From NCBI GenBank assembly GCA_030625695.1, contig DAOUQK010000140.1:1-8594 (forward strand): 8,594 nucleotides of DNA, written 5' to 3'. Position numbers and translations under genes: made by a program. Source of the DNA: Paracoccaceae bacterium (GTDB lineage: Bacteria; Pseudomonadota; Alphaproteobacteria; Rhodobacterales; Rhodobacteraceae). Under the pieces are notes generated by a model, which was not told where the DNA came from, ran no database searches, and saw only the letters and a list, made by a program, of their open reading frames with translations. Shown here piece by piece: positions 1 to 6,980 of this stretch; positions within the stretch are counted from its first letter, which is position 1, and the number at the start of each line of letters is the position of its first letter.

Positions 1-68
1 ACGGTGATATAGCGAAACAGGTTAAAAAAGTCGCCGCCGTCCGAGAGTGCTGCCAGCCAATAAAGCAT
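1..68 (-). CDS. mraY: MraY, phospho-MurNAc-pentapeptide transferase (N-terminal fragment)
   Basis: Only the first 22 codons lie in the window; the gene runs off the left edge. MraY is the multi-pass membrane enzyme that moves phospho-MurNAc-pentapeptide from UDP to undecaprenyl phosphate, making lipid I. The visible peptide starts MLYWLAALSDGGDFFNLFRY and continues ITV, which is the usual N-terminus of alphaproteobacterial MraY just before its first membrane helix. The ATG follows the murF stop codon after a 5-base gap, and an AGGGG stretch inside the murF end may serve as ribosome binding site, though its spacing is long. Position directly after murF is the standard dcw order. The identification rests on a short peptide plus gene order. 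Confidence 0.88.
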   Translation of the reverse strand, partial: MLYWLAALSDGGDFFNLFRYIT

Positions 69-73
69 GAGTT

Positions 74-1507
74 TTACGTATCCCCTTGATCAGTCTGAGC
101 CGTGCCATGATCTAACTTTCGTATAGAGTCAACGACTTGCGCTAATTTCATTGACAGAGACCCCTTGGCCAGCACGATGTCGCCACTGCGCAAGCGCATG
201 CCCATACCCAGGGCCATTTCCGCACTGGTTTCGGTCCAGTCACCGCGCCGGTAATCAGGCAAAGCGTCATATAGAACACGCATCAGCGGGCCAATACAGT
301 GGACTTTGTCGATCTGTTCCATGCTTGGTAGACCTCCCAATGCGCGGTGCAATTCGCCCTCGTCCTGGCCCAGTTCTTTCATGTCGCCAAGAAAGGCGAT
401 GCGGCGGCCTTTTTGTACATCCGCTGCGGCCAAAACCTCCAGGGCTGCGGCCATGGAAGTTGGATTGGCGTTGTAAGAATCGTCAATCAGGTCAATGGTT
501 TGATCCGTCTCGACCGGATCAAGCTGGATCACTTCACGCGCGCCGCGCCCTTTGTATGGGGTCCAGCGACCAAGGCTGATCGCGGCCAAAGCAAGGTCTG
601 CACCCAGTGCGGCGCAGACGGCCAACGCCCCAAGACCGTTCATCGCGAAATGCCGCCCCGGAGTGGACAGTTTGAACAGCAAGGGCTGGTCGTTGGTCGC
701 CGTCTTGATCTCTGCCTGGACCACGGTGGTGTCGTCGCTGACCTGCACGTCCTTGAGGACATAGTCATAGCCGTGTTCGCCAAAGCCGATATCGCGAATT
801 TTAAGGTCAATTGCCTTGGCCACCAGAATGGCGGCCTGGTCCACATCGTTGTTTAGCACCGCAATGCCGCCCGGTTCCAGACCGTCCATGATGGCAGCCT
901 TTTCGACGGCAATGTCAGCCACCGAGTTGAACGCCTCAAGATGGGCGGGCGCGATGGTGGTGATCATGGCCACATGCGGGCGGGCCTGACGGGCCAGCGG
1001 GGCGATCTCTCCGGGATGGTTCATGCCAATTTCGATCACGGCGTATTCGGTGTCTTTGGGCATGCGCGCCAACGTCAAAGGCACGCCCCATTGGTTATTA
1101 TAACTGTCGACGCTGGCGTGGGTGCGGCCCTGATCGCCCAGCATTCCGGCCAGCATTTCTTTGGTCGAGGTTTTTCCAACACTGCCGGTGACAGCAACAA
1201 CTTTTGCATCCGTTCGGGCACGCCCGGCGCGACCCAAGGCCTCTAACGCTGTCTGTACGTCCTTGACGATCAGCAACGGCGCATCTGCCGCCACACCGTC
1301 CGGAACATGGGTAACCATGGCCGCACCCGCGCCATTCTCCAGCGCCTGAGCGACAAAATCATGCCCGTCCCGGGCCACTTTCAACGCGACAAACATGTCG
1401 CCAACTTGCAGGCTGCGCGTGTCTATCGACACGCCGTTGACCTGCCAGTCCCCCCTCGCCTCGCCGCCAGTGGCAGCAGCGGCTTCAATTGCGGTCCAAA
1501 GGCTCAT
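74..1507 (-). CDS. murF: MurF, UDP-MurNAc-tripeptide--D-alanyl-D-alanine ligase
   Basis: This cytoplasmic Mur ligase uses ATP to join D-Ala-D-Ala to UDP-MurNAc-L-Ala-D-Glu-meso-DAP, completing the pentapeptide precursor. The 477-residue length fits the family. Visible motifs are the ATP-binding loop TGSVGKTS (residues 107-114), the YNNQWGVPLTL segment (136-146), EIGMNHPGEI (159-168), the conserved DDSYNANPTSM motif of the central domain (342-352) and LGDMKELG (373-380) in the C-terminal domain. The three-domain order (uridine binding, ATPase, C-terminal Rossmann-like) is intact. The ATG overlaps the murE stop by four bases (ATGA), so translation is probably coupled to murE. It ends with TAA five bases before mraY. 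I see no truncation or frameshift. Confidence 0.97.
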   Translation of the reverse strand: MSLWTAIEAAAATGGEARGDWQVNGVSIDTRSLQVGDMFVALKVARDGHDFVAQALENGAGAAMVTHVPDGVAADAPLLIVKDVQTALEALGRAGRARTDAKVVAVTGSVGKTSTKEMLAGMLGDQGRTHASVDSYNNQWGVPLTLARMPKDTEYAVIEIGMNHPGEIAPLARQARPHVAMITTIAPAHLEAFNSVADIAVEKAAIMDGLEPGGIAVLNNDVDQAAILVAKAIDLKIRDIGFGEHGYDYVLKDVQVSDDTTVVQAEIKTATNDQPLLFKLSTPGRHFAMNGLGALAVCAALGADLALAAISLGRWTPYKGRGAREVIQLDPVETDQTIDLIDDSYNANPTSMAAALEVLAAADVQKGRRIAFLGDMKELGQDEGELHRALGGLPSMEQIDKVHCIGPLMRVLYDALPDYRRGDWTETSAEMALGMGMRLRSGDIVLAKGSLSMKLAQVVDSIRKLDHGTAQTDQGDT

Positions 1508-2982
1508 GCCATCCCCCCGTCCAGTGCGGCCACCGCGACGCTGGCCTGTTCCACATCGTCAAATGGCAACACATCGTCGCCGATGATCTGCCCGGATTCA
1601 TGTCCCTTGCCTGCAATCAACAGGGCATCTCCCGGCCCCAATGCGTCCACGCCACGTATAATGGCCTCGGCCCGGTCGGCAACCTCTGAGGCCTCGCGTG
1701 TGCCCTGCATCACAGCGGCGCGGATCAGGCCTGGGTCTTCGCTGCGCGGGTTGTCGTCGGTGACAAACACCATATCCGCATTTTCCGTCGCCGCCTGCCC
1801 CATCAAAACCCGCTTGCCCGGATCGCGGTCACCACCGGCACCAATGATCACCACGAGACGACCCATGACGTGTGGGCGCAGCGCCTTTAGCGCCGTGGCA
1901 ATAGCGTCAGGCGTATGGGCAAAATCGACAAATACCGCAGCACCATTGGCGCGTGTCGCGGCCAGTTGCATACGACCCCGGACGGTGGTCAATTCGGGTA
2001 ACGTCTCGAATATCCGATCGGGCGTGTCGCCCGTGGCAATCGCCAACCCGCAGGCCAGCAGAACATTTTCCGCCTGAAAGCCACCGATCAGGTCCAACCG
2101 TGTCTGGAACGGATCGCCCTTCCATGAAAACCGGATATCCTGACCCGTGGCATCAAAGCGTTGTGCCAGCAAAACCAGATCACCCACACCTTGGCCGATG
2201 GTCAGAACCTTCTGCCCGCGCGCCGTGGCAATGGCGCGCATTTCGGCTCCGCGTGGATCGTCGATGTTGATCACCGCCGTGCCATCCTCGGGCAGGACCC
2301 GGCGGAACAGCCCCGCTTTGGCGGCGAAATAGGCCTCGAACGTGTCGTGATAGTCCAGATGATCTTGAGTGAAATTGGTGAAGCCCGCCGCCTTTAGCAC
2401 CACCCCATCCAAACGGCGCTGTTCCAGCCCGTGGGAAGAGGCCTCCATCGCCGCATGGGTAATGCCGTGGCTTGCGGCCTGCGCCAGGGTCCGATGCAGG
2501 GTGATTGGTTCGGGCGTGGTGTGCGCCAAGGGCGCGCTCCACGCGCCTTCGACACCGGTGGTGCCAAGATTGATCGCCTCGTGGCCCAAAAGTATCCAAA
2601 TCTGGCGTAAAAAAGTAGCGACCGAAGTTTTGCCATTGGTGCCGGTCACTGCCACCATCACCTCGGGTTGCACGCCGAACCAAAGCGCCGAAGTATAGGC
2701 CAACGCCTGACGCGGGTCTTCGGTGACAATCAACGCAGCCTCGGAGTCGGCCAATTCACTTTCCGCCAGTGCCGCCCCAGCCGCATCCGTCAGAATCGCC
2801 GCAGCCCCCATGCGCAGGGCGTATTGGATGAATTCTCCACCGTGCACCCGTGTACCGGGAAGGGCGGCAAAGAGAAACCCTGACTTCACATCGCGACTGT
2901 CCACAGCCAACCCGGTGATCATCGGATCACGCCCGCCTTGTGCCGTTAACGCCAGTTGACCAAGTGATTTATCCGCCGCCAT
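1504..2982 (-). CDS. murE: MurE, UDP-MurNAc-L-Ala-D-Glu--meso-diaminopimelate ligase
   Basis: This cytoplasmic ligase adds the third peptide residue to UDP-MurNAc-L-Ala-D-Glu. Counting from the ATG at 2982 (492 residues), the motifs are the P-loop TGTNGKTS (113-120), TTPEP (155-159), the HLDYHDTFEAYFAAK segment whose final lysine (222) aligns with the carbamylated lysine of the family, and DDNPRSEDP (409-417). The DNPR sequence is the known signature for meso-DAP rather than lysine, as expected in a Gram-negative. An in-frame TTG at 2991 would add three residues (MDG), but it lies only one base from the ftsI stop with an AGG directly against it. The ATG at 2982 has AGG and GGA at more normal distances, so I prefer it. 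The 3' end overlaps murF by four bases. Confidence 0.96.
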   Translation of the reverse strand: MAADKSLGQLALTAQGGRDPMITGLAVDSRDVKSGFLFAALPGTRVHGGEFIQYALRMGAAAILTDAAGAALAESELADSEAALIVTEDPRQALAYTSALWFGVQPEVMVAVTGTNGKTSVATFLRQIWILLGHEAINLGTTGVEGAWSAPLAHTTPEPITLHRTLAQAASHGITHAAMEASSHGLEQRRLDGVVLKAAGFTNFTQDHLDYHDTFEAYFAAKAGLFRRVLPEDGTAVINIDDPRGAEMRAIATARGQKVLTIGQGVGDLVLLAQRFDATGQDIRFSWKGDPFQTRLDLIGGFQAENVLLACGLAIATGDTPDRIFETLPELTTVRGRMQLAATRANGAAVFVDFAHTPDAIATALKALRPHVMGRLVVIIGAGGDRDPGKRVLMGQAATENADMVFVTDDNPRSEDPGLIRAAVMQGTREASEVADRAEAIIRGVDALGPGDALLIAGKGHESGQIIGDDVLPFDDVEQASVAVAALDGGMA

Positions 2983-2992
2983 ACCGTCCAAC

Positions 2993-4822
2993 CTACTGCG
3001 ATATCAGCACAATGCCAGAGGACTTCACGGGTGCCTCCACCGATGCCCCCGCTGACGCCCCCAATGACGCCCCTTGTGGCGCACCCTCGGGGCGCAGCCC
3101 CAGCAAAGGCGCTATCCGCGTGATCATCTCAGCCGCCACCGGCACCGCTGTCCAACCGGCTGTGCGGCGCGTTTCGCCGTAGGTGAACACCGATGCTTCG
3201 TCCAGCGACACTACAACCACAAACTTCGGATCATGCGCCGGGAACATCGCCGCAAACGTCGAGATCACCTTGTTGTCGTAATATCCCCCGCGCGGTTTCG
3301 GCTTGTCCGCCGACCCGGTCTTGCCGCCGACGTGATAGCCGGGAACTTCGCCTAAACTGGCGGTGCCTTCGGTCACCACCCTGCGCAGCATCACCCGTGC
3401 CTGTGCCGCTGATTGCGCCGACATCACGCGCGGGCCGTACTGCGGACCGGTCTGTTTCAGGATCGTCGGGCTGACATAATGGCCACCATTGGCAATCGCC
3501 GCATAGCCTGCTGCCAGATGCATCGGACTGGTGCTTAACCCATGACCATAAGAAATCGTCATCGCACTCAGCTCGGACCAGTTTTTCGGCTGCAACGGCT
3601 TGGCGCCGGTCGCCTCGACTATCTCAAACGGGGTCGGGTCAAGCATACCCATGGCGTTCATGAAAGATTTTTGTCGTTTTGCGCCAATCTGTTGCGCCAA
3701 ACGTGCCGTGCCAATATTGGAGGATTTGACAATAATCTGCGTGACACTCAGCTCACGTCCATAATTGTGGAAATCGCTGATCTTGAACTTGCCCCACTTT
3801 AGCGGGCCACGAATATTGATTATAGTTTCCGGGTTCACCAACCCAAGGTCCAGCGCCAAGGCGGCCGTAAAAATCTTGAACACCGAGCCGAGTTCGTACA
3901 CCCCCTGCACCGCCCGGTTGAACAGCGGGCTGTCCGAAGGATCACCTTCGGTTGGCGGGCGGGGCCGGTCATTGGGGTCAAAGTCCGGCAGGCTGACACT
4001 GGCCAGAACCTCTCCGGTATGGACATTCATCACCACCGCCGTCGCACCCTTGGCGTTCATCAACTTCATGCCGCCGTAAAGCACCCGCTCAGTCGCCGCC
4101 TGTACGGTCAGATCAAGCGATAATTGCAACGGTTTGTCGCCATTGGCCGGGTCGCGCAGATAGCCGTCAAACTGTTTCTCCACGCCCGCCACGCCGATCA
4201 CTTCGGCGGCGTGTACGCCTTCTTTGCCAAACGAAGCCCCGCCCATGATATGCGCCGCCAACCGTCCGTTTGGGTACAGCCGCATCTCGCGCGGGCCAAA
4301 CAACAGGCCGGGATCGCCGATGTCATGTACCGCCTGTTTCTGCTCAGGCGAAATGCGTTTTTTGACCCAGACAAATTTGCGTTTGCCGCTGAAATCCTTG
4401 ATCAGGCGTGTCTCGTCCAGATCGGGAAACACCGCGGCCAGACCTTTGGCTGCCGCGACAGGATCAACCATCAATGGCGGCTGAGCATACAGCGAATGGG
4501 TATCAAAGTTGGTCGCCAGAATGCGACCCCTTCGGTCAACGATATCAACCCGTTGTGCAACAATTGTGGTGCCAGTTGCACTGGCCAGTGGTTCGGCGGC
4601 GATAGACGTGGCCAACATCCCCATCCGCGCGCCAACAAGGGTAAAGGCGCAGATAAAAAACGCCCCAAGCATCAAAATGCGCCCTTCAGCGCGGGCCCGG
4701 GCGCGATCCTGCATTTCGACGTGACGTCGGCGGATATTCTCGGTCTCAATCGCATCAGGGTTTTCACCCATTTCTCGGGCCCGAAGGATGCGCGCCAATG
4801 GGCGCAGGGGGATGCGGATCAT
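2993..4822 (-). CDS. ftsI: FtsI / PBP3, septal peptidoglycan D,D-transpeptidase
   Basis: Class B penicillin-binding protein that cross-links septal peptidoglycan in the divisome together with FtsW, FtsQ, FtsL and FtsB. The 609 residues comprise a cytoplasmic arginine-rich N-terminus (about 1-47), one membrane anchor (about 48-70), a PBP dimerisation/pedestal domain (about 85-230) and the transpeptidase domain (about 255-570). The catalytic motifs are intact: SVFK (313-316, nucleophile Ser313), SSN (367-369) and KTGS (501-504). The tail (about 580-600) is a low-complexity run of Gly-Ala-Ser tetrapeptides coded by a 12-base tandem repeat, then a short KSSGIVLISQ end. The ATG overlaps the ftsL stop by four bases. 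MurE follows after 10 bases. It is a membrane protein with its catalytic domain in the periplasm. Confidence 0.97.
   Translation of the reverse strand: MIRIPLRPLARILRAREMGENPDAIETENIRRRHVEMQDRARARAEGRILMLGAFFICAFTLVGARMGMLATSIAAEPLASATGTTIVAQRVDIVDRRGRILATNFDTHSLYAQPPLMVDPVAAAKGLAAVFPDLDETRLIKDFSGKRKFVWVKKRISPEQKQAVHDIGDPGLLFGPREMRLYPNGRLAAHIMGGASFGKEGVHAAEVIGVAGVEKQFDGYLRDPANGDKPLQLSLDLTVQAATERVLYGGMKLMNAKGATAVVMNVHTGEVLASVSLPDFDPNDRPRPPTEGDPSDSPLFNRAVQGVYELGSVFKIFTAALALDLGLVNPETIINIRGPLKWGKFKISDFHNYGRELSVTQIIVKSSNIGTARLAQQIGAKRQKSFMNAMGMLDPTPFEIVEATGAKPLQPKNWSELSAMTISYGHGLSTSPMHLAAGYAAIANGGHYVSPTILKQTGPQYGPRVMSAQSAAQARVMLRRVVTEGTASLGEVPGYHVGGKTGSADKPKPRGGYYDNKVISTFAAMFPAHDPKFVVVVSLDEASVFTYGETRRTAGWTAVPVAAEMITRIAPLLGLRPEGAPQGASLGASAGASVEAPVKSSGIVLISQ
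3030..3089 (-). repeat. 12-bp imperfect tandem repeat in the 3' end of ftsI
   Basis: About five copies of a 12-base unit (plus-strand forms such as gatgcccccgct, gacgcccccaat and gacgccccttgt) lie head to tail. Because 12 is a multiple of three, each copy codes a tetrapeptide: EGAP, QGAS, LGAS, AGAS, VEAP. The three central copies are the best conserved. Copy-number change here would keep the ftsI frame and only lengthen or shorten a probably disordered tail outside the transpeptidase fold. Confidence 0.75.
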
Positions 4823-5181
4823 GGTTGTTGACCCTCATTTTGGTCACTGTTCATGGTCGACACATCAACCGCGTTATCAATCACCAGCAAAGGGTCCGCC
4901 GGATAGGCAACCTCGTCGACGCGTCCAAACTGATCCGGGCGCAGGGACAACAGGCCAAGGCGGTCAAAATTGATATCGCTCAGTTCCAGCAGGCGGTTGG
5001 GCCGGTTCAGATAGGCCCATTCGGCCCGCAAAACCCCAAGCCGCACCTTGGCCCGGCCAATATCGCGCTGCAACTGGCTGGTACTTTTCAGAACTTCCTG
5101 GGTGGCATAGTTTCCACGATAAGCCCACAAAGCCAGACCGAAGACTGCCATTGCAGTCAGAATATAGGCCAGACCTTTCAT
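4819..5181 (-). CDS. ftsL: FtsL, cell division protein
   Basis: Small bitopic divisome protein that pairs with FtsB and links FtsQ to the FtsW-FtsI synthase. The 120 residues show a short start, a membrane segment at about 4-21 (YILTAMAVFGLALWAY), a heptad-like coiled-coil stretch at about 25-58, and the FtsL-type segment LRAEWAYLNRPNRLLEL (51-67). The C-terminal part is acidic and probably extended. FtsL proteins are poorly conserved, so position between rsmH and ftsI, size and topology carry much of the call. Both ends overlap neighbours by four bases (ATGA), with rsmH upstream and ftsI downstream, which suggests coupled translation and a fixed ratio of FtsL to FtsI. The likely start is the ATG at 5181. 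Confidence 0.93.
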   Translation of the reverse strand: MKGLAYILTAMAVFGLALWAYRGNYATQEVLKSTSQLQRDIGRAKVRLGVLRAEWAYLNRPNRLLELSDINFDRLGLLSLRPDQFGRVDEVAYPADPLLVIDNAVDVSTMNSDQNEGQQP

Positions 5182-6185
5182 CGCTTGCTTTCCTTTAGTT
5201 GCGGCATGCCAATGGCTTTGGCGTCAATAGTGCCCGACGGCGCATCGGTGCGCTTTGCCACCCGCAGGCGGGCCGATCGTGCGCGAGGATTTGCGGCCAG
5301 CTCCTGTGCATCCGCCGAAATGGATTTACGCGGCTTCAGGATGAATTGCGGTGGTTCGGTCTGCACTTCAGGCGCATAGCGGTTGGCACGGCCGGCCTGT
5401 CCGGCGCGCGATTGCAAAAAGCGTTTGACCATGCGGTCTTCGATTGAATGGAACGTGACAACAGCCAGCCAACCGCCCGGTTTCAAAGCCCGCTCTGCGG
5501 CCATAAGGCCCTGATAAAGTTCGTTGTATTCTTCGTTCACCGCGATACGCAACGCCTGAAAACTGCGCGTGGCGGGATGCGATTGTCCCGGCTTGGGGCG
5601 TGGCAAACACCCTTCGACGATAGACGCCAATGCGGCGGTTGTGGTGATCGGGGCCTCTGTTCGGGCGCGAACAATGGCACGGGCGATGCGTCGGCTAGCG
5701 CGTTCTTCGCCGTATAAATAAAGGATATCGGCCAAAGTGGATTCTGGTGCTGTATTGACCAGATCGGCGGCACTTGGGCCTGAATCAGGCCCGGATTGCG
5801 ACATGCGCATATCCAGCGGCCCGTCTTTCATAAAGGAAAAACCACGCTCCGCCTCGTCCAGCTGCATCGAAGAAACGCCAAGGTCCAGAACCACGCCGTC
5901 AAGTTCCTGCGCATAGCTGTCCATTTGGGAAAACACGCCTTGCTGCATCACCAAACGGTCGCCGTATTGCCCGGCCCAGTCGTTTGCCAGTTCAAACACC
6001 GATGGGTCACGATCAACGGCGATGACACGGTCGGCCCCGGCCTCAAATAAGCCGCGCGTATAACCACCTGCGCCAAATGTGCCGTCCAGCCAGGTGCCCT
6101 CAACCGGGGCAACTGCGTCCAGCAATGGGCGCAGCAAAACGGGGATGTGGGATTGAGACGGGTCAGGGCGGGCGGCAGCAGCCAT
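5178..6185 (-). CDS. rsmH: RsmH (MraW), 16S rRNA (cytosine-1402-N4)-methyltransferase
   Basis: SAM-dependent enzyme that methylates N4 of C1402 in the decoding centre of 16S rRNA. Counted from the ATG at 6185 (335 residues, normal for the group), motifs are the SAM-binding DGTFGAGG (34-41), VDRD (57-60), DLGVSSMQLD (101-110), GPLDMRM (122-128), FQALRIAVNEE (209-219) and VTFHSIEDRMVKRF (243-256). The open frame extends 47 codons further upstream into mraZ, but that part does not resemble RsmH. ATG 6185 gives the familiar short lead (MAAAARPDPS) before HIPVLL, four bases after the mraZ stop. An ATG at 6209 (MVPEAHEG) is a second option. The ribosome binding site is ambiguous: GGAGG lies 11 bases upstream of 6185 and AAGG almost touches it. 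The stop overlaps ftsL by four bases. Confidence 0.95.
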   Translation of the reverse strand: MAAAARPDPSQSHIPVLLRPLLDAVAPVEGTWLDGTFGAGGYTRGLFEAGADRVIAVDRDPSVFELANDWAGQYGDRLVMQQGVFSQMDSYAQELDGVVLDLGVSSMQLDEAERGFSFMKDGPLDMRMSQSGPDSGPSAADLVNTAPESTLADILYLYGEERASRRIARAIVRARTEAPITTTAALASIVEGCLPRPKPGQSHPATRSFQALRIAVNEEYNELYQGLMAAERALKPGGWLAVVTFHSIEDRMVKRFLQSRAGQAGRANRYAPEVQTEPPQFILKPRKSISADAQELAANPRARSARLRVAKRTDAPSGTIDAKAIGMPQLKESKR

Positions 6186-6189
6186 GCCT

Positions 6190-6711
6190 TCATGCGCCTC
6201 CGGCACCATCTGCGCCAATGCCGTCCAACAACGACATGGGATCAAAATCGTCAGGCTGAGCGGCGAGGTAGTCATCGCTCTCAGAGGCGTCGATATCTTC
6301 GAATGTCGCGTTGTCCCAAATCTCAAAGTGATCGCCCATGGCCGTCATGGTCGCCAGGTCACCCAGTTCGATCTGTTCACGCCGGTCTTTGGGCAGGACA
6401 ATCCGCCCGTCCCGGTCAACTTCGGTTTCCCAGGATTTACCCAGGATCATCCGGCTGGCCTGTTTGCGTTTCTGCGATCCGCGCGGCAAGGCGCGGATGT
6501 TGGCTTCGATGTCGGACATGTCGTCGATTGTATAAGCTTGCAGGCAGTTTTTCAGATGCGGGCCATACAGCACCACCATGCGTGGGGTGGCCCGCTTTTC
6601 CGGATAATCAGGGTCGCCGGATTCAAGCACACGACGAAAATCGGCAGGGATCGACATGCGCCCCTTACCGTCAACCTTTTGGTTGAACTCGCCTCTGAAA
6701 CTCTGAACCAC
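6190..6711 (-). CDS. mraZ: MraZ, dcw-cluster transcriptional regulator
   Basis: MraZ is a ring-forming DNA-binding protein with two AbrB/SpoVT-like half-domains. In E. coli it represses its own operon by binding TGGG repeats near the promoter. The 173 residues hold both half-domains, each with its signature: DGKGRMSIP (14-22) and DRDGRIVLP (99-107). The C-terminal 35 residues are an acidic, glycine-rich tail, making this protein somewhat longer than the E. coli one. The start is GTG at 6711, chosen because the reading VQSFRGEFNQKVDGKGR matches the family N-terminus and no upstream ATG fits. The ribosome binding site is weak (AGGGA about 10 bases before it). It is the first gene of the operon, preceded by a long structured leader. 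I saw no clear array of TGGG boxes upstream. Confidence 0.95.
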   Translation of the reverse strand: MVQSFRGEFNQKVDGKGRMSIPADFRRVLESGDPDYPEKRATPRMVVLYGPHLKNCLQAYTIDDMSDIEANIRALPRGSQKRKQASRMILGKSWETEVDRDGRIVLPKDRREQIELGDLATMTAMGDHFEIWDNATFEDIDASESDDYLAAQPDDFDPMSLLDGIGADGAGGA

Positions 6712-6775
6712 GCCTTTGTCGTCCCTGTTGTATCCGCGCCTCTTTCGGTTTGTGCGCTGTGAAAATTTGCCCCCA

Positions 6776-6827
6776 TAAAAATGAGGAAACGGCGGTTTGA
6801 TCTGCTGCCACTGATCAAACCACCGCC
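6776..6827 (-). terminator. Intrinsic terminator inside the mraZ leader
   Basis: On the minus strand a 9-bp stem (GGTTTGATC, 6821-6813, with GATCAAACC, 6802-6794) closes a 10-base loop, and an outer GGCGG/CCGCC pairing can extend it around a small bulge. It is followed by an interrupted U-tract, TTT-CCTCA-TTTTT, to about 6776. There is no T-run on the other side, so it works in the minus direction, toward mraZ. Its place between promoter and first gene means it must be read through, or regulated, for the dcw genes to be expressed. Confidence 0.75.
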
Positions 6828-6980
6828 CTCGTCCCGCTGAGCGGGGTGTCCAGCTGCGCGCGCCATCTGGGGGGATGTCTGCTCGCTCACGCGCCGGATC
6901 TCTTGGTCCGATGAAACCGAAGGTGCCTGTATGAAACCTTGTTATTAAGTCTTGGGGTCGTTTGGTGCCCCGTTTGCCTT
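6776..6980 (-). ncRNA. upsM: UpsM-like small RNA from the mraZ leader
   Basis: UpsM is a trans-acting small RNA of Rhodobacteraceae made when transcription of the dcw leader stops at an internal Rho-independent terminator; in R. sphaeroides it is cleaved by RNase E under stress. What I see here is a terminator hairpin with a U-tract ending about 65 bases before mraZ (the published leader and sRNA lengths imply about 62), a CCCGC-TCA-GCGGG hairpin before it (6845-6833), and a C-rich loop candidate (CCCCCC, 6874-6869). An 8-base direct repeat, GGTTTCAT, occurs twice with 20-base spacing near 6938 and 6918. The 5' end is an estimate by analogy. I matched it by position and architecture, not by alignment, so the homology is inferred. 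Confidence 0.65.

Larger units (their letters stand above)
6712..6980 (-). promoter_or_regulatory. Long 5' leader of the dcw operon
   Basis: The stretch before mraZ contains a chain of potential hairpins and an intrinsic terminator but no convincing coding region. In R. sphaeroides the dcw operon is known to start with a 268-base leader that contains the UpsM small RNA. Counting 268 bases upstream from the GTG here gives a start near 6979; I used that only as an estimate of the right boundary. No strong -35/-10 pair is visible just upstream of that point. A better-looking pair, TTGTAT (7100-7095) and TATTAT (7077-7072) with 17 bases between them, would give a longer leader starting near 7065. 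Confidence 0.6.

Noticed and set aside
4124..4831. 235-codon plus-strand frame opposite ftsI, and a 256-codon one opposite murE/murF (1307-2077)
   Set aside because: Long antisense frames are common opposite GC-rich genes. No domain is recognisable, while the minus-strand frames encode complete conserved enzymes.
6186..6326. 47-codon upstream extension of rsmH
   Set aside because: It lies wholly inside mraZ, shows no similarity to RsmH N-termini and the family-sized protein starts at 6185.
6712..6800. MraZ-binding boxes (TGGG direct repeats) for autoregulation
   Set aside because: Only a single TGGGGG just after the leader terminator was found, not the spaced repeats expected for an MraZ operator.
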